Positions 29,286 through 40,385 of a DNA stretch of 64,000 bases are shown here, one piece after another; position 1 is the stretch's first letter; every line of letters begins with the position of its first letter. The position numbers and the translations under genes were made by a program. This DNA is from Chitinophaga sp. E66 (GTDB lineage: Bacteria; Bacteroidota; Bacteroidia; Chitinophagales; Chitinophagaceae). Where the stretch lies: assembly GCA_019285755.1 (NCBI GenBank), contig CP079103.1:5117001-5181000 (forward strand), given 5' to 3'. A model generated the notes under the pieces. That model was given only the letters and a program-made list of their open reading frames with translations, did no database searches and was not told the DNA's origin.

Positions 29286-29621
29286 TCACAACTTGTATAT
29301 CTGTTCCATAGTGACCCATTTTTCGTTGCCGGTGGCCCAGGGCAGGGGTTGCTGGTATTTCCACATCAGCGTTTCCCATTCCTGGACGGCAGGGTTGGCA
29401 GCATCCATCGCCGCCTTTTCTTCCGGCCTGTAATCTTCGCCGGTTTCCATGATCATAAACAGGCGGTTGCCGGTCCGGTAGATCTGCATGTCGAGGATAC
29501 CCGCATCAAGGATGCTCCGGCGGATTTCAGGCCAGCCGTTCTCCGCTTTATGCCATTGTTCGTATTCGGCGATCAGCGCCGGATCGTTTTTGAGATCGAG
29601 GGCAAAACAGTGTCTTTTCAT
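29286..29621 (-). CDS. L-rhamnose/L-fucose-type mutarotase
   Basis: Intact 111-residue protein starting at MKRHCFALDLKNDPALIAEY. EQWHKAENGWPEIRRSILDA, LDMQIYRTGNRLFMIMETGE and a C-terminal WVTMEQIYKL are the RhaM family pattern, including the active-site histidine in YEQWHK. It interconverts the anomers of a 6-deoxy sugar. In this cluster, beside a GH29 fucosidase, L-fucose is the more likely substrate than L-rhamnose. It starts seven bases after the aldo/keto reductase stop. Confidence 0.88.
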   Translation of the reverse strand: MKRHCFALDLKNDPALIAEYEQWHKAENGWPEIRRSILDAGILDMQIYRTGNRLFMIMETGEDYRPEEKAAMDAANPAVQEWETLMWKYQQPLPWATGNEKWVTMEQIYKL

Positions 29622-29628
29622 ATGTTTA

Positions 29629-30648
29629 CTATTCGTATAGATGGGTTTCCGCATAATGGGCGTCTATCAGCTTTTCCTTAACCAGCTGTTGCCAGAAAGC
29701 TGCCGGGATGGCAATATTCATGATGTCGCTATTCGCCGCAACCGGGTACGCAGGCGTCATGTTCAGCGCAACAGACCGCACGCCCGGAGCGCCGCCGGCA
29801 AAAGCCATACAGGCCGCCGCAGGACTGATCCCGAATTCCCTGCATATCGCGTGCATCTTTTCGCGCCAGTGGTACAGGCGGGGGTGGGTATTTGGCGCTA
29901 CAGGCCGGTAGTTATAATAGTCATGGCCAGTAAGAAAACCACCGTTAAACACCGCCGCGTTAATGATCGGTATATCCTGTTCTTCCAGTTGCCGCATAAA
30001 CGCAACCAAACCAGCGGGGTGACGATGCAGCGTGAAGCTGTTGGCGATCATTACCCAGTCCGGCTCCACAACTTCGCATATCTCCTTTACCACGGTCCAG
30101 TCTTTGGCCCCGACGCCGACTGCCGTCACCTCCTCTTTCCGCTTCAGGTCCGTCAGTGCCGCATAGGCGTCAATCACATCCCGGAAGCGGCGGGCACGCC
30201 CTGCCGGGGTAACAGCGGCAGACAAATATTCGTCCGGGTCATGGACAGACACCCAGTTTGCACGATACCCATTCAACAACGCGTTGCCTTGTTCATAGCA
30301 AGCTAAAATCCCTTCATAGCCCAGGCGCTGGACGGCATCATGGCGGAGATCTTTCCAGACGCCAGGCTCGAAGGTGGGCTCATGGGTCGTGAGGTCTGTC
30401 CGTAGCCAGCCCAGTTTGTTGCTGATTATCACTTCGCCGGGGTGTACGCCGGCCTGCCTGAGACCGTCGCCCAGCGCTTCCAGCGCCAGGCCGGCGCCAT
30501 ATTTACCGGCAGTATCAAAACCGGCGGGCCCGGGGCATGCCGTACGCAATCTCCACGATCTGCATTTTCATCTCATGGGGCCATGCTTCATACAGATTCC
30601 CAGGCCGCTGGTACCGAAGACGAGCTCCGGGATTTCTAATTTATACAT
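29629..30648 (-). CDS. Aldo/keto reductase, probable L-fucose dehydrogenase (frame breaks)
   Basis: ATG at 30648 gives MYKLEIPELVFGTSGLG. After breaks near 30595 and 30530 the reading continues with FDTAGKYGAGLALEALGDGL, which includes the Asp and Tyr of the family active site. ISNKLGW (catalytic Lys) and VSVHDPDEYL (His) complete the tetrad. The long C-terminal part has FTLHRHPAGLVAFMRQLEEQ and NAAVFNGGFLTGHDYYNY. This matches the D-threo-aldose 1-dehydrogenase type that oxidises L-fucose to the lactone. It supports a non-phosphorylated fucose pathway, though the later steps are not in the window. Confidence 0.82.
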
Positions 30649-30669
30649 AACAGAGTAGCCTCCTCATCA

Positions 30670-32156
30670 TCAATAATCCGGGTTCTGCTTCAGCGCCGGC
30701 TGATTCCGGTCGATCTCCGTTTGCGGGATAGGCCAGAACTGGTATTTGTCTTCGTATTTCAGTTTGATGTTCGGCGCGAGGGGATTGGACACGAAACCGT
30801 TTAGCTTTTGCGTGGCGATCCCCATCTGCGCAGGTCGAAATAGCGCTGGCCTTCGAGGGCAAATTCCACCCGGCGCTCGTGGCGTATGCGGTCTCGCATT
30901 TGAGCCTGGTTGAGCCCCGCCGGCAATCCGGGCATCTTTACGCCCGGCCGGTCTCTTACCTCATTGATCTGTTTATATACCGAAGCATCTGCTCCTACGG
31001 CTTCGTTTTGCGCCTCCGCGTACATCAGTTTGATATCGGCAAAACGCAGCAGTACGAAGTCGTTGTCTACGAGGGTTCCCGTGGTAGGATCTTCCAGTCC
31101 GGGAGGCAGCCATTTGCGGGGCGGATAATATCCTTCGATCCATCCGTCCATTCCCGGTTTAGCAACTGACAGTTCCCCGTAAAGGCCAACCCTGCGCCTT
31201 GGTATCTCCGGGGAAGAACCAGGTCATGGTCTTGCGGGGATCGTTGGTTTCGTATTCATTGATCAGATCCTGTGTGCCCATATATCCTTTCCAACGATGC
31301 ATGGGCGCTACCAGCGGAACGTCCTGGTGCGCGATGTTCGGAAGTAAGTACCTGATAGAGAACATGATCTCTTTGCTGCTGTTCTGGGCGGGCTTATAGA
31401 AATTAGCCAGGTAGTCATCGTTCAGGGAAAACCTGTTGCCGTCGATGATCTCCTTCGCCAGCGCAGCGGCTTCCGCGAATTTCTTTTCAAACAGTAATAC
31501 CCGGACTTTATACCCTTGCGCCGTTCCTTTTACGGCATGCCCGGTGCTATAAGCTACGTCCGGCAGGCCAACAATAGCCTGGTCCAGGTCTTCCTTCACA
31601 AAGGCCAGCACTTCCTCGCGCGTATTTTTCGCTAAAACGGTGGTGTAGTCGAGGGTAAAAGGATCTGCTTTAACGATAGGCACATTACCGTACAACTGAG
31701 CCAGCCAGAAGTAATTGAAGGCGCGCAGGAAATAGGCTTCCGCTTTATAACGCGTCAGCTTATCTCCGCTGATCACTTTATCGACATTGGCTAAAAAGTG
31801 ATTGGCAGCCGCGATGGCTTTGTAATTATTGGTATAATAGCTTTCCACATACGCTTTGGTATTGGGCGTAAGTCCGGAGCTGCCGGCGCTTCTGCCCCCG
31901 CCATAATCGTGCTGACTGAAGGCATCATCGGAATAGGTATCCCAGGCGAACACGTAATATTGCGCGCATGACCAGTTGCCGCCCGGCATGTAGAGGTAAT
32001 TGTAAAGGCCGGTCAACGCGAAGTCGGCATCGCCCGCCGTTTTCCAGAATATTGTTTTGGGAAGCTTATCTGTCGGCGACACGTTCAGGTCTTTGCAGGC
32101 GCCGAAGAATAAGGCACAACCCATCGCGATGTATAGACTGTTGATAATTTTTTCAT
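30670..32156 (-). CDS. SusD/RagB family nutrient-binding lipoprotein (frame breaks)
   Basis: The surface lid of a SusCD glycan importer. ATG at 32156 begins MKK; one A added in the A run restores IINSLYIAMGCALFFGAC with the lipobox Cys, followed by KDLNVSPTDKLPKTIFWKTA. Helical TPR-like blocks (NYKAIAAANHFLANVDKVIS, AEAYFLRAFNYFWLAQLYGN) and the C-terminal RFALEGQRYFDLRRWG are typical SusD features. Breaks lie near 31160 and 30830; the true end reads PALKQNPDY. It lies 25 bases after susC, the usual pair order. Confidence 0.9.
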
Positions 32157-32181
32157 GATAAATGATTTAATAACCGGGTAA

Positions 32182-35100
32182 TCAGAATTGTACGGATGCG
32201 CCGAAAGTAAAAGTCCGGATCTGCGGATACGTCACGTACAAACCGTCGCCTGCTCTTTCCGGGTCCAGGCCCGGATAATCGCTGATGGTAAACACGTTGT
32301 CGGCAGCGAAATAAAGGCGGAGGGATTTCATCGCTGCTTTGCTGGTCAGGCGGGAAGGCAATGTGTAACCCAGCTGCATGTTTTTCATCCGCAGGAACGA
32401 CGCATCTTTCAGGAAGTAAGTGGAGGGATAACCCTGAACCGGTGCATAGCCATCCGCCATGTAGATCTTGGGCATGGTGTTGGTCGGGTTCGTCGGCGTC
32501 CAGCGGTTGCGCCAATCAGTGGTGGGCATGGAGCCCTGGCGGAATGGTTCCGCACCCCAACCGCTTACATATATCTTTTGCCCCTGCGAACCATAAAGCA
32601 TGGCGCTGAAGTCAAAGCTCTTCCAGCTAAGGCCCAGGTTGGCCGTGTATTGGAACGATGGATATTTCCCCTCAACATAAGTACGGTCCAGATCGCTGAT
32701 GATACCGTCGCCGTTCACGTCTTTGATCTTCAGATCACCGGGGCTGGGTGTGATCGGTTGCTTGGGAGAGCGGTCGATTTCCGCTTGGTTTTGGAAGATA
32801 CCGTCCCAGATGTAGAGGTAATATTGATCCAGGGGTTTGCCTTCTTCGCGAATGAGGTTGCCGTTGATCTCGCGCTTGCCGTATGTTTCCAGTGTGTTTT
32901 TATACGCCTGGAAATTGCCGCCAGCGAAGAATGTAAGGTCTTTAGTGATGTTGCCGCGATACTGCGCACCGATCTCTATCCCCTTGTTACGTACGGAACC
33001 GTTATTGATCAGCGGGGCATCCATACCCAGCCAAAGCGGAATCTGCGCCTGGCGGAGGATGTCGAACGTATTCTTATTGAACCAATCGATGGTAACAGAT
33101 AGCTTATTGTTGAAAGCAGTCAGATCTGCGCCGATGTCCAGTACCTGTGTTGTTTCCCAGGTCAGAGATGGCTCTACGAGCATGCTGGAGCTATAGCCCG
33201 GTTGCACCTTTCCATCAAAAGCGTAATCACGCGCGGCGAGGGTTGACTGATACGGATAGAGGCCAATGTTCTGGTTACCCAGCTTACCCCATGAGCCCCG
33301 CAGCTTCAGGTCATTGATCCAGCCGACATCCTGTAGGAACGTCTCTTTGGAGATACGCCATCCCGCTGAGAAAGAGTAGAACAGCCCCAGCGGGTATCTT
33401 CCGGCAACCGCGACGTACCATCGTAACGCACGCTGGTCCCGAAGAGATATTTATCCTGGAAATCATAGTTGACGTTACCGTAAAACGATCGGATGGCCCA
33501 TTCGGAAGACGTACCGCTGTTCGTCATACCCGGCTTGGGCCCCGCGTCCAGCTCTTTCAGGAAGTTGGTGGTGTATTGCAGCCTGCCGCCCGCGAGGTTG
33601 CTGGCTTTGTTATACTCCTGCTGATAACCAGCCAATGCGGAGATTGTATGTTCATTGAACGAACGGCGGAAGTTCAGCTGGCTGTAATAGACGGCATATG
33701 CATTATCCGTCCTTCTAGTATCGAAACCAAAAGGCCCTACGTCTAACTGGCCTGCGGTAGACATGTCGCTATAGTAGAACATATCGACTGCAGGACGGAA
33801 ATCACTGAACTTGAACGCGTCGAAATTACCACCCGCCCTGTTTTCCCAGGTAAGGCCTTTGATCAGTTCAACATCGAGGGAGATATTGCCCTGTACATAG
33901 AAATCTTCGCTGCGCGCGCGTACATTCTCGCCCACGATTGCGGGGATATTTTTATTCCCCTGCTCGTTAGAGTATGCTTTCTTGATCCAGCGCCCGTCCG
34001 GAGACCTGGTGGATACAAGGGAGATTGTGCCAATGTCGACAGGAATGCGTCATCAGCACCCTGACGAGGATTCAGCTTATTACCATAGTTCATCTGGATG
34101 TTGGTGCCCACGGTTACCCGCTTGTTTACTTTCGATGACAGGCCCAGGTTGATAGTGTATTTCTTATACTCGAACCCGATCATGGTACCCGGCTGGTCGG
34201 TATAGCCGATCCCCAGGTTATAGGTTGTATTTTCCTTTCCTCCAGTCAGGCTGAGGTAGTGGTTTTTGGTATAAGCGGTTACGAACAGATCACCCAGCCA
34301 GTCGTGGTTAGGGTATTTTACGCGGTCGGTAGCGTTCTCGTACAGATCGATCTGCGCCTGGGTATAGAGCGGCTGCCTACCCGAGTTGACGGACGCTTCA
34401 TTGGAAAGCCGCATGTATTCGGCAGAGTTGGTCACCACATCCGGAAGGCTGGTAGGATTGGAGATACCGAGGTTAAAGGTGTAATTCAGGGAGAAGGCGC
34501 CGTTCCTCCCTTTTTAGTTTTGATAACGATCACACCATTGGCGCCGCGGGAGCCATAAATAGCCGCAGATGCCGCATCTTTCAGCAGGCTCACGGATTCA
34601 ATATCGTTAGGGTTAAGGGATGTAAGGCTCCCCGGCAGTCCGTCCACAATCACCAGAGGGTCGTTCCCTGCGCCACTGAAGGTGCTGATACCGCGTATCC
34701 GCAGGCTGACATTCTCAGCTCCAGGTTCCCGGATCCCTGTACCACCTGTAAGCCAGGCAGCTGCCCCTGCAGCAAAGTGGTGGGGTTGGTTGCAATACGT
34801 TTATTGAGATCCTCGCCGGAAACGGTGACCACGGCACTCGTCAGTTTCCGCTTAGACTGTGTGCCATAGCCTACTACCACTACCTGGTTCAGTTGCTGAT
34901 TGGCCGTTTCAAGTACGATCTGGAGAGATGTCTGTCCTCCGACCTGCACCTCCTGGGTGGCATAACCAATCGCGCTAACGATAAGGGTTCCGTTGGCGGG
35001 CGCGGCAATGCTGAATTCCCCCTGGGCGTTGGTTTGTGTCCCGACGGCTGTTCCTTTCAACTGTACCGTTACTCCAGGAACAGCTGCCCCCGCGGCCGTT

Positions 35101-35240
35101 ACACGCCCCTTTACAGTTTGTTGGGCAGATACTTTCAATGAGACTAACAAGAGAAATGACATCATGGCGAATAGCCATCTCATGCCGGGTAATTGCATGG
35201 AAATGCCGGGAGGATATATCCTCTGCAAGCAATTTTTCAT
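32182..35240 (-). CDS. SusC/RagA family TonB-linked outer-membrane protein (frame breaks)
   Basis: The barrel of the glycan importer, about 1,020 residues. A signal peptide (WLFAMMSFLLLVSLKVSAQQ) is followed by the regulatory-like domain (TVKGRVTAAGAAVPGVTVQL), the SusC linker NQVVVVGYGTQSKRKLTSAV, and the plug (NPTTLLQGQLPGLQVVQGSG). The barrel ends in TFGASVQF. Breaks near 34700, 34510, 34000 and 33390 split the reading. It is energised by TonB and paired with the SusD lipoprotein. Its ligand is most likely a fucose-containing glycan, judged by the adjacent fucosidase. Confidence 0.92.
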
Positions 35241-35418
35241 AACGATCATTTTAGATGATAGGTGAATAAAGCGCGGAATGCTTATCCGCGAACGTGGTAC
35301 GTGTTATTGATTTTGATTGAACATTCCAGCTAATTGGTAAACGGGTCTCCTTCCGGCCGTATGCGAACCGGTATCATCTTACTGTTGTAAATTTCCGACC
35401 TAATGTTTTCTTAAATAT

Positions 35419-37045
35419 TTAGCCGATCGCGCCTTCTATTTTCAGTACAAATGCTTCCTTTCCGGGCGCATTACCGGGCAGTTTTACTTCCAGGCCGTTG
35501 GATGCCTGATGGAAGCTCAGCTCCCCGTTGTGCCCCAGCAGCCTGACGGACGAAACTTTCCCTTTGTCCGCCAGGCTTTTGATGAGCGTTGCATTACTAT
35601 CCGGCCAGCCCAGGAGGATGGCGTACAGTATCTGTTGTTTTTAGTGAAGTATATCTTCCGCGGTCAAGGCTTTTCCTTTTCCTTCGTTGAAATTCCCGGC
35701 GCTTTGCGCTGCTGCGGATACAACCGACGGCCCTTCTCCGAATACCGTCCAGGGCGTGTTCCATAAATGGCTTCGCTGTTAACCGCCATCCAGGCGCCGA
35801 TACCTTCCACGATAGCACGCTCCTTCTCGTCTATGGTACCGTCTCCCCGCATAGGGATGCTGAGCATCAGGTTGCCGTTCTTGCTGACTACATCGCAGAG
35901 CGTATGGATTACCGTTTTGGCTGATTTGTATTGATCCCTGTCATAGATGCCCTGGTTGTAGTGCCAACCGCCGATGCAGGTATCTGTTTGCCAGGAAGCG
36001 GTTCTATGGCGTGGCTCTGCCCACGTTCAATGTCCCATACCATGCATTTGCGCTGCTGGGGATCCAGGGATTTGCAGGTAAGCACCGCCTCCAGTTTACC
36101 GTGCTTTTTGATGCTGCGGTTGTACAGGTGCGCAGCGATGCGCAGCCCTACGTCGCTTACCGGCCAGAGCGGCAGCACGGAATCATCGAAATACACGAGA
36201 TCCGGGTTATAGTCGTCGATCAGTGAGATCGTGCGTTTGTAGAAATGTTCGCAATATGCTTTGGAGGGAGTAGAGGCCCCGTCTGCCCAGTCCCACTTTT
36301 TCAGGTGGTCGCCGCCGGGTTGGCTCAGGGGATGATTTTGAGCGTAGAGCTCCCGGGGTCCAGGCCTTCCCACCATTGGCCTTTACCGTCGGCGTTAGTG
36401 AGCTTCCGTCGTAGGGAACGCCTGCCAGCGGACCGTTCTTATCCGCTTTCTGGGCGGCCTCGTACCAGGTCCAGGCATGAGAGGCATGAACGCTTACGCC
36501 GAAGGAAGCCCGTTTGCCCGTGCTGCTTTCGCCCAGCCGCCGATAATGTCTTTGCGTGGGCCTACGCGGGTGGAGTTCCAGCTGTGGTATTTATTGGGAT
36601 AGAGATCCAGGTTGTCGTGGTGATTGGCCATGCCCACAAAGAACTGGGCGCCGGCGCGTTTGTACAACGACAACAATTCTTCCGGGTTCCATTTATCCGC
36701 TTTCCATACATTGATCACATCTTTGAACCCGAACTTAGAGGGATGACCATATTTTTCGCAGTGATATTTGTAAGCTCCGCTGCCTTCATTGTACATCTGT
36801 TGGGCGTACCAGTCGCCATAGGCAGGCTCGCATTGCGGGCCCCAGTGCGCCCAAAGGCCAAACTTGGCGTCTCGGTACCAATCGGGAACCTGGTATTGAG
36901 AGAGCGAATCCCAGGAGGGCTTGAAAGGATCGGCCATCCCGGTGGCCAGCATGCCGGCAAAGCTGGCGCTGCGGCCAAATGCTCCAGACATCATAAGTGA
37001 TGGAATGCCTGTGAGCGCCCCTTTTAATAACGTGCGTCTTTTCAT
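35419..37045 (-). CDS. Alpha-L-fucosidase, GH29 (frame breaks)
   Basis: Retaining exo-fucosidase. MKRRTLLKGALTGIPSLMMS is a twin-arginine-like signal. The catalytic barrel opens with PDWYRDAKFGLWAHWGPQCE. GFKDVINVWKADKWNPEELL and GMANHHDNLDLY (the HHD motif) are diagnostic. The nucleophile is probably in NPDLVYFDDSVLPLW. Breaks near 36500, 36400, 36000 and 35700 split the frame, and the true C-terminus is GKEAFVLKIEGAIG. The start is ATG at 37045 with a -7 promoter upstream. It releases L-fucose for the dehydrogenase and mutarotase encoded downstream. Confidence 0.92.
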
Positions 37046-37074
37046 AACAGTGAAATGCTTACAAACCGTGAAAT

Positions 37075-37082
37075 CAAACTTA
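37075..37082 (-). promoter_or_regulatory. -7 element of the fucose operon
   Basis: TAAGTTTG on the minus strand, an exact TAnnTTTG match 29 bases before the fucosidase ATG. The AraC regulator gene diverges from this region, which is where its operator would be expected. Confidence 0.55.
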
Positions 37083-37205
37083 CTGCTAATCCCTGCGCCA
37101 AACTTGCCCTAAATGGACTTTTTTTTGTACATATCCGACCTTTGGCATGAACAGGCATTTGGATATTCCCGTCTTTTTCGCAATCTTGCTTACCCACGCT
37201 ATGTT

Positions 37206-38101
37206 ATGATCAAGAGAAAATTCCAGCATACGTTTACGCTACTCAATGTAGACCGGGCGCACTGGACCACCGCTGGAATTACCAGCACGTCATCAGCCCG
37301 TATTACCGGATCTATTACATCCAGGATGGCGAAGGCGTTTTATCCGGCGCCGGAGGCTCCTGGTCCTGGAACCCGGATTCCTCTATATCGTACCGAGCTT
37401 CACGTTGTGCAACATGCATTGCGACTCCCCTGGATCAGTATTTCGTGCAGTTCTTCGAAGACTCATCAGACGGGGTGTCCCTCTTCGCGCAGCAGCGAAA
37501 CATATTGAAAGTGCCCGCAACGGAAACGGACAGGCTGCTCTTCCTCCGCTTGCTGGAAATCAATCCCGGCCGTGGCATCAACCGGTCAGACAATCCGAAG
37601 GTCTATGAGAAGGATGTATATTACAAGGAATACCAGGAATTGAATAACCTGCAGAACATCTCCGTCTCCATGGAAACGCAGGGCATTCTCTGGCAGCTCA
37701 CGGCGCGGTTCCTGGCGCCCCACGCCGGCAACGCTCCGGAAGTCGGCATCATACCCGTAAAGCTGGCGGAAACGCTGGATTACATCGCCCTGAATCTGCA
37801 TGCGGAGCTGACGGTAAACCTGCTGGCATCGCGCGTAAACCAACATCCTGATTATTTCTCCCGTCAGTTCAAAGCTTATACGGGCGCCCGCCCGCTCCAT
37901 CACATCCTCGGAAAGCGGATCGAAAGAGCGCAATACCTCATGGCCACAACGCGCCTCAGTTATGTTGAGATCAGCGCACAGCTGGGCTTCGGCGATATCG
38001 CGCATTTTTCCAAAGCATTCAAGAAATCTACCGGCATGTCGCCCCGCGATTACCGGAAACAGATGTACCTGGTAGGGTTCCACGATAACCCGAAAATATA
38101 A
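37206..38101 (+). CDS. AraC family transcriptional regulator (frame breaks)
   Basis: ATG at 37206 gives MIKRKFQHTFTLLNVDRAHW. After early breaks (about 37270 and 37370) the sensor half continues with SPYYRIYYIQDGEG and YIVPSFTLCNMHC, a cupin-like AraC_binding domain. The C-terminal half is intact and has both helix-turn-helix motifs: LTVNLLASRVNQHPDYFSRQ and RLSYVEISAQLGFGDIAHFS. AFKKSTGMSPRDYRKQ is the classic AraC end. The corrected length is about 298 residues. Divergent orientation next to the fucosidase indicates control of the fucose operon, with a sugar as probable signal. Confidence 0.9.
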
Positions 38102-38165
38102 TCCCGATAATCGCAACACACGCGGTTGGATTGCAGTATTTTGCAACCTAAACCCAATTCTTCCC

Positions 38166-39102
38166 ATGCGATCCATCATCATTTCCGCCGCCTCCCTCCT
38201 GCTGCTTTCCGCCTGCGGTGGCAGCCCAAAAACACCTGCGACCGACAGCCTGGCCGTATCTGCCACCGCCCCCTCCACCGACTCCCTGCGCCAGCAAATC
38301 TCCGCTATCGCGGCTGAAGCAGGCGGCACCGTAGGCGTGGCCATCCGTAATTTAAACACCGGCGACACCCTCACCCTGAACGACACGGCCCGCCTCCCCA
38401 TGCAGAGCGCTTTTAAATTCCCCATCGCCATGGCCGTCCTTAAACAAGTCGATGAAGGCAAACTCAGCCTGGAACAAACCATCCCGGTTACCCTGACGAT
38501 CTTTTCAAAACCTACAGCCCGCTGCAAGACAGCTTTCCTAAAGGCACAAATGACAAAACAATCGCCAATCTCATTTACCTGATGGTCGCCAAGAGCGACA
38601 ACATCGCCTGCGATGTACTGATCCGGAAAGCCGGCGGCTGCAAAGTAATCAACGACTTCATCCACGGGCTTGGCGTGAAAAATATCGAGATCGTGCTGAC
38701 GGAAGAAGAAATGAACGGACCGGGAACCGGATTCGAACCGCAGTTCAGAAATTGGGCGAACGTATCTGCTTACTCCCAGTTGCTCGACATCCTGCACAAA
38801 GGAACGGCGCTATCCAAACCCAGCAACGACTTCCTCATGAACACGATGCTGGCCACCACTACCGGCGCCAAACGCCTCCCCGGCCTGCTGCCCGCCGGCA
38901 CTCGGTTGCGCATAAAACAGGCACAGGCTATTCCGAAGGCGGCCCCACATCTGCCACCAACGACTCAGGAATCATCACCTTGCCCAACGGACAGGCCATT
39001 GCGGTCACCGTGTTCGTATCCATGAGCCCGGCAGACGATGCCACCCGGGAAGGCGTCATCGCTAAGATCGCCAGAGCGGTCTACGATCATTATTCTAAGT
39101 AA
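38166..39102 (+). CDS. Class A beta-lactamase, lipoprotein type (frame breaks)
   Basis: Serine beta-lactamase of about 312 residues. The lipoprotein signal ends LLLLSAC. Catalytic motifs are all present: SxxK in MQSAFKFPIAMAVLKQ, SDN in VAKSDNIACDVLIRKAGG, Glu in EEEMNGPG, and KTGT in AHKTGTGYSEGG, recovered after a break near 38915. Another break lies near 38500. The MQSAFKF style resembles the Bacteroidota class A2 group (CfxA/CepA-like). No insertion sequence, integron or direct repeat flanks it, so it looks chromosomal and intrinsic. A terminator follows. Confidence 0.9.
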
Positions 39103-39117
39103 TCCGGCATAAACACG

Positions 39118-39149
39118 AAGGCCTCCCGCAACGCAGGAGGCCTTTTTCT
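39118..39149 (+). terminator. Terminator after the beta-lactamase gene
   Basis: AAGGCCTCC and GGAGGCCTT form a perfect stem with a nine-base loop, followed by TTTCTTTCTT. Confidence 0.88.
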
Positions 39150-39168
39150 TTCTTGGGTTTATACGCGG

Positions 39169-40366
39169 TCAGATGAAATGTAAATGCTCGTAGGATTGCT
39201 GCAGAATGGCCTTATCGTCTGCCCCAGCCATTTTCCCAGCAGGGTGGCATATACCGATTTAAAATCGACTTTATACTGGAGATCGCCGTCTTTGAGATCG
39301 TTCAGGTTGGGGCCTTCGTTCAGTACGCCTTTCTCCTTTAACCCGCCGCCTACCAGGAACATATTGTTGGCCGTGCCATGGTCGGTGCCGCCGCTGGCGT
39401 TCTGCGCCACACGCCGCCCGAATTCGCTGAAGGTCATCACGAGTACATCATCGAACCGGTGGTTCTTTTTAAGGTCCGATACAAATGGCGCCAGCGCATC
39501 ACTGAGCTGTGAGAACAGACGCTGCTGCTGGTTCTGCTGCCCCACGTGCGTATCGAAGCTGCCATGCGACACGTAGTACACGCTCGTGTTGATATCTGTC
39601 ATGATCAGCTCGGCGATCGTCTTCATATTCTTGCCCAGTTCGGAGTTCGGGTAGTTTTCCTTGCTTTTGTAGGTTTTGAACTGTTGCTGGATATAACCTG
39701 CCGAAGAGATCGTTTCTGCCATGGTCTTGTAGAGGTAATCTACGTTATGATGCTCATCGTCGTGCTGCTGTTTGGCCAGCAGATCGCGGAAGTATCGGTC
39801 GTTACTGGCGCCGTAGAGCCGCTGTGGATCGGTGAGGGCGAGGCCTTTCACGTCTTCGCCTTTCAGTGCCAGGCTGAGGGTATCGTCTATTTCCAGGGCC
39901 TGCGTGGGCTTGTCACAGCCTTTGCATTGCGCGTCGAGATAGCGGCCGAGCCAGCCTGTCCCCCAATAGTCTTTGGAATCGCTGGCGCTTTGCCAGATAT
40001 CCATGCTCCTGAAGTGGGAACGGTCTGGATTGGGATAGCCTACGTTATTGAGTACGCCGAGTGATCCGTCGTCGTAAAGGCTTTTGAATGTTTTAAGGGA
40101 CGGATGGATGCCCAGCTCATCATTCAGGGCGAGCGCCTCATTGCGTTTGATGCCCAGCTGCGGGCGGAGTTTATAGTAAATATCGTTTCTGTAAGGGATG
40201 ATGGTGTTTAACCCATCGTTGCCGCCGGAAAGCTGGATCACCACCAGCACTTTATTGCCGGGCGGCACGAAGCGCCCCTGTTCCATGGCTTTAAGGAATT
40301 TGGGAGCATGAGGCTGGCTGATGCCAGGGAACCCACTTGTAAAAAACGCCGTCTGTGTATAAGCAT
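39169..40366 (-). CDS. DUF1501 family protein (frame breaks near both ends)
   Basis: ATG at 40366 gives MLIHRRRFLQVGSLASASLM, a twin-arginine-like signal. One base is missing near 40300, after which the frame runs FLKAMEQGRFVPPGNKVLVV. IQLSGGNDGLNTIIPY, NNVGYPNPDRSHFRSMDIWQ and VMTFSEFGRRVAQNASGGTD (DHGTAN follows) are the DUF1501 hallmarks, which resemble the alkaline phosphatase/sulfatase superfamily metal site. A break near 39210 hides the true end, AILQQSYEHLHFI. These proteins are nearly always encoded beside a DUF1800 protein, as here. The biochemical function is unknown. Confidence 0.85.
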
Positions 40367-40385
40367 GTGACGATGAATTGGAGTG

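Noticed and set aside
38166..39102. Recently acquired resistance island around the beta-lactamase
   Set aside because: No transposase, integrase, inverted repeats or direct repeats flank it, and base composition resembles the neighbours.
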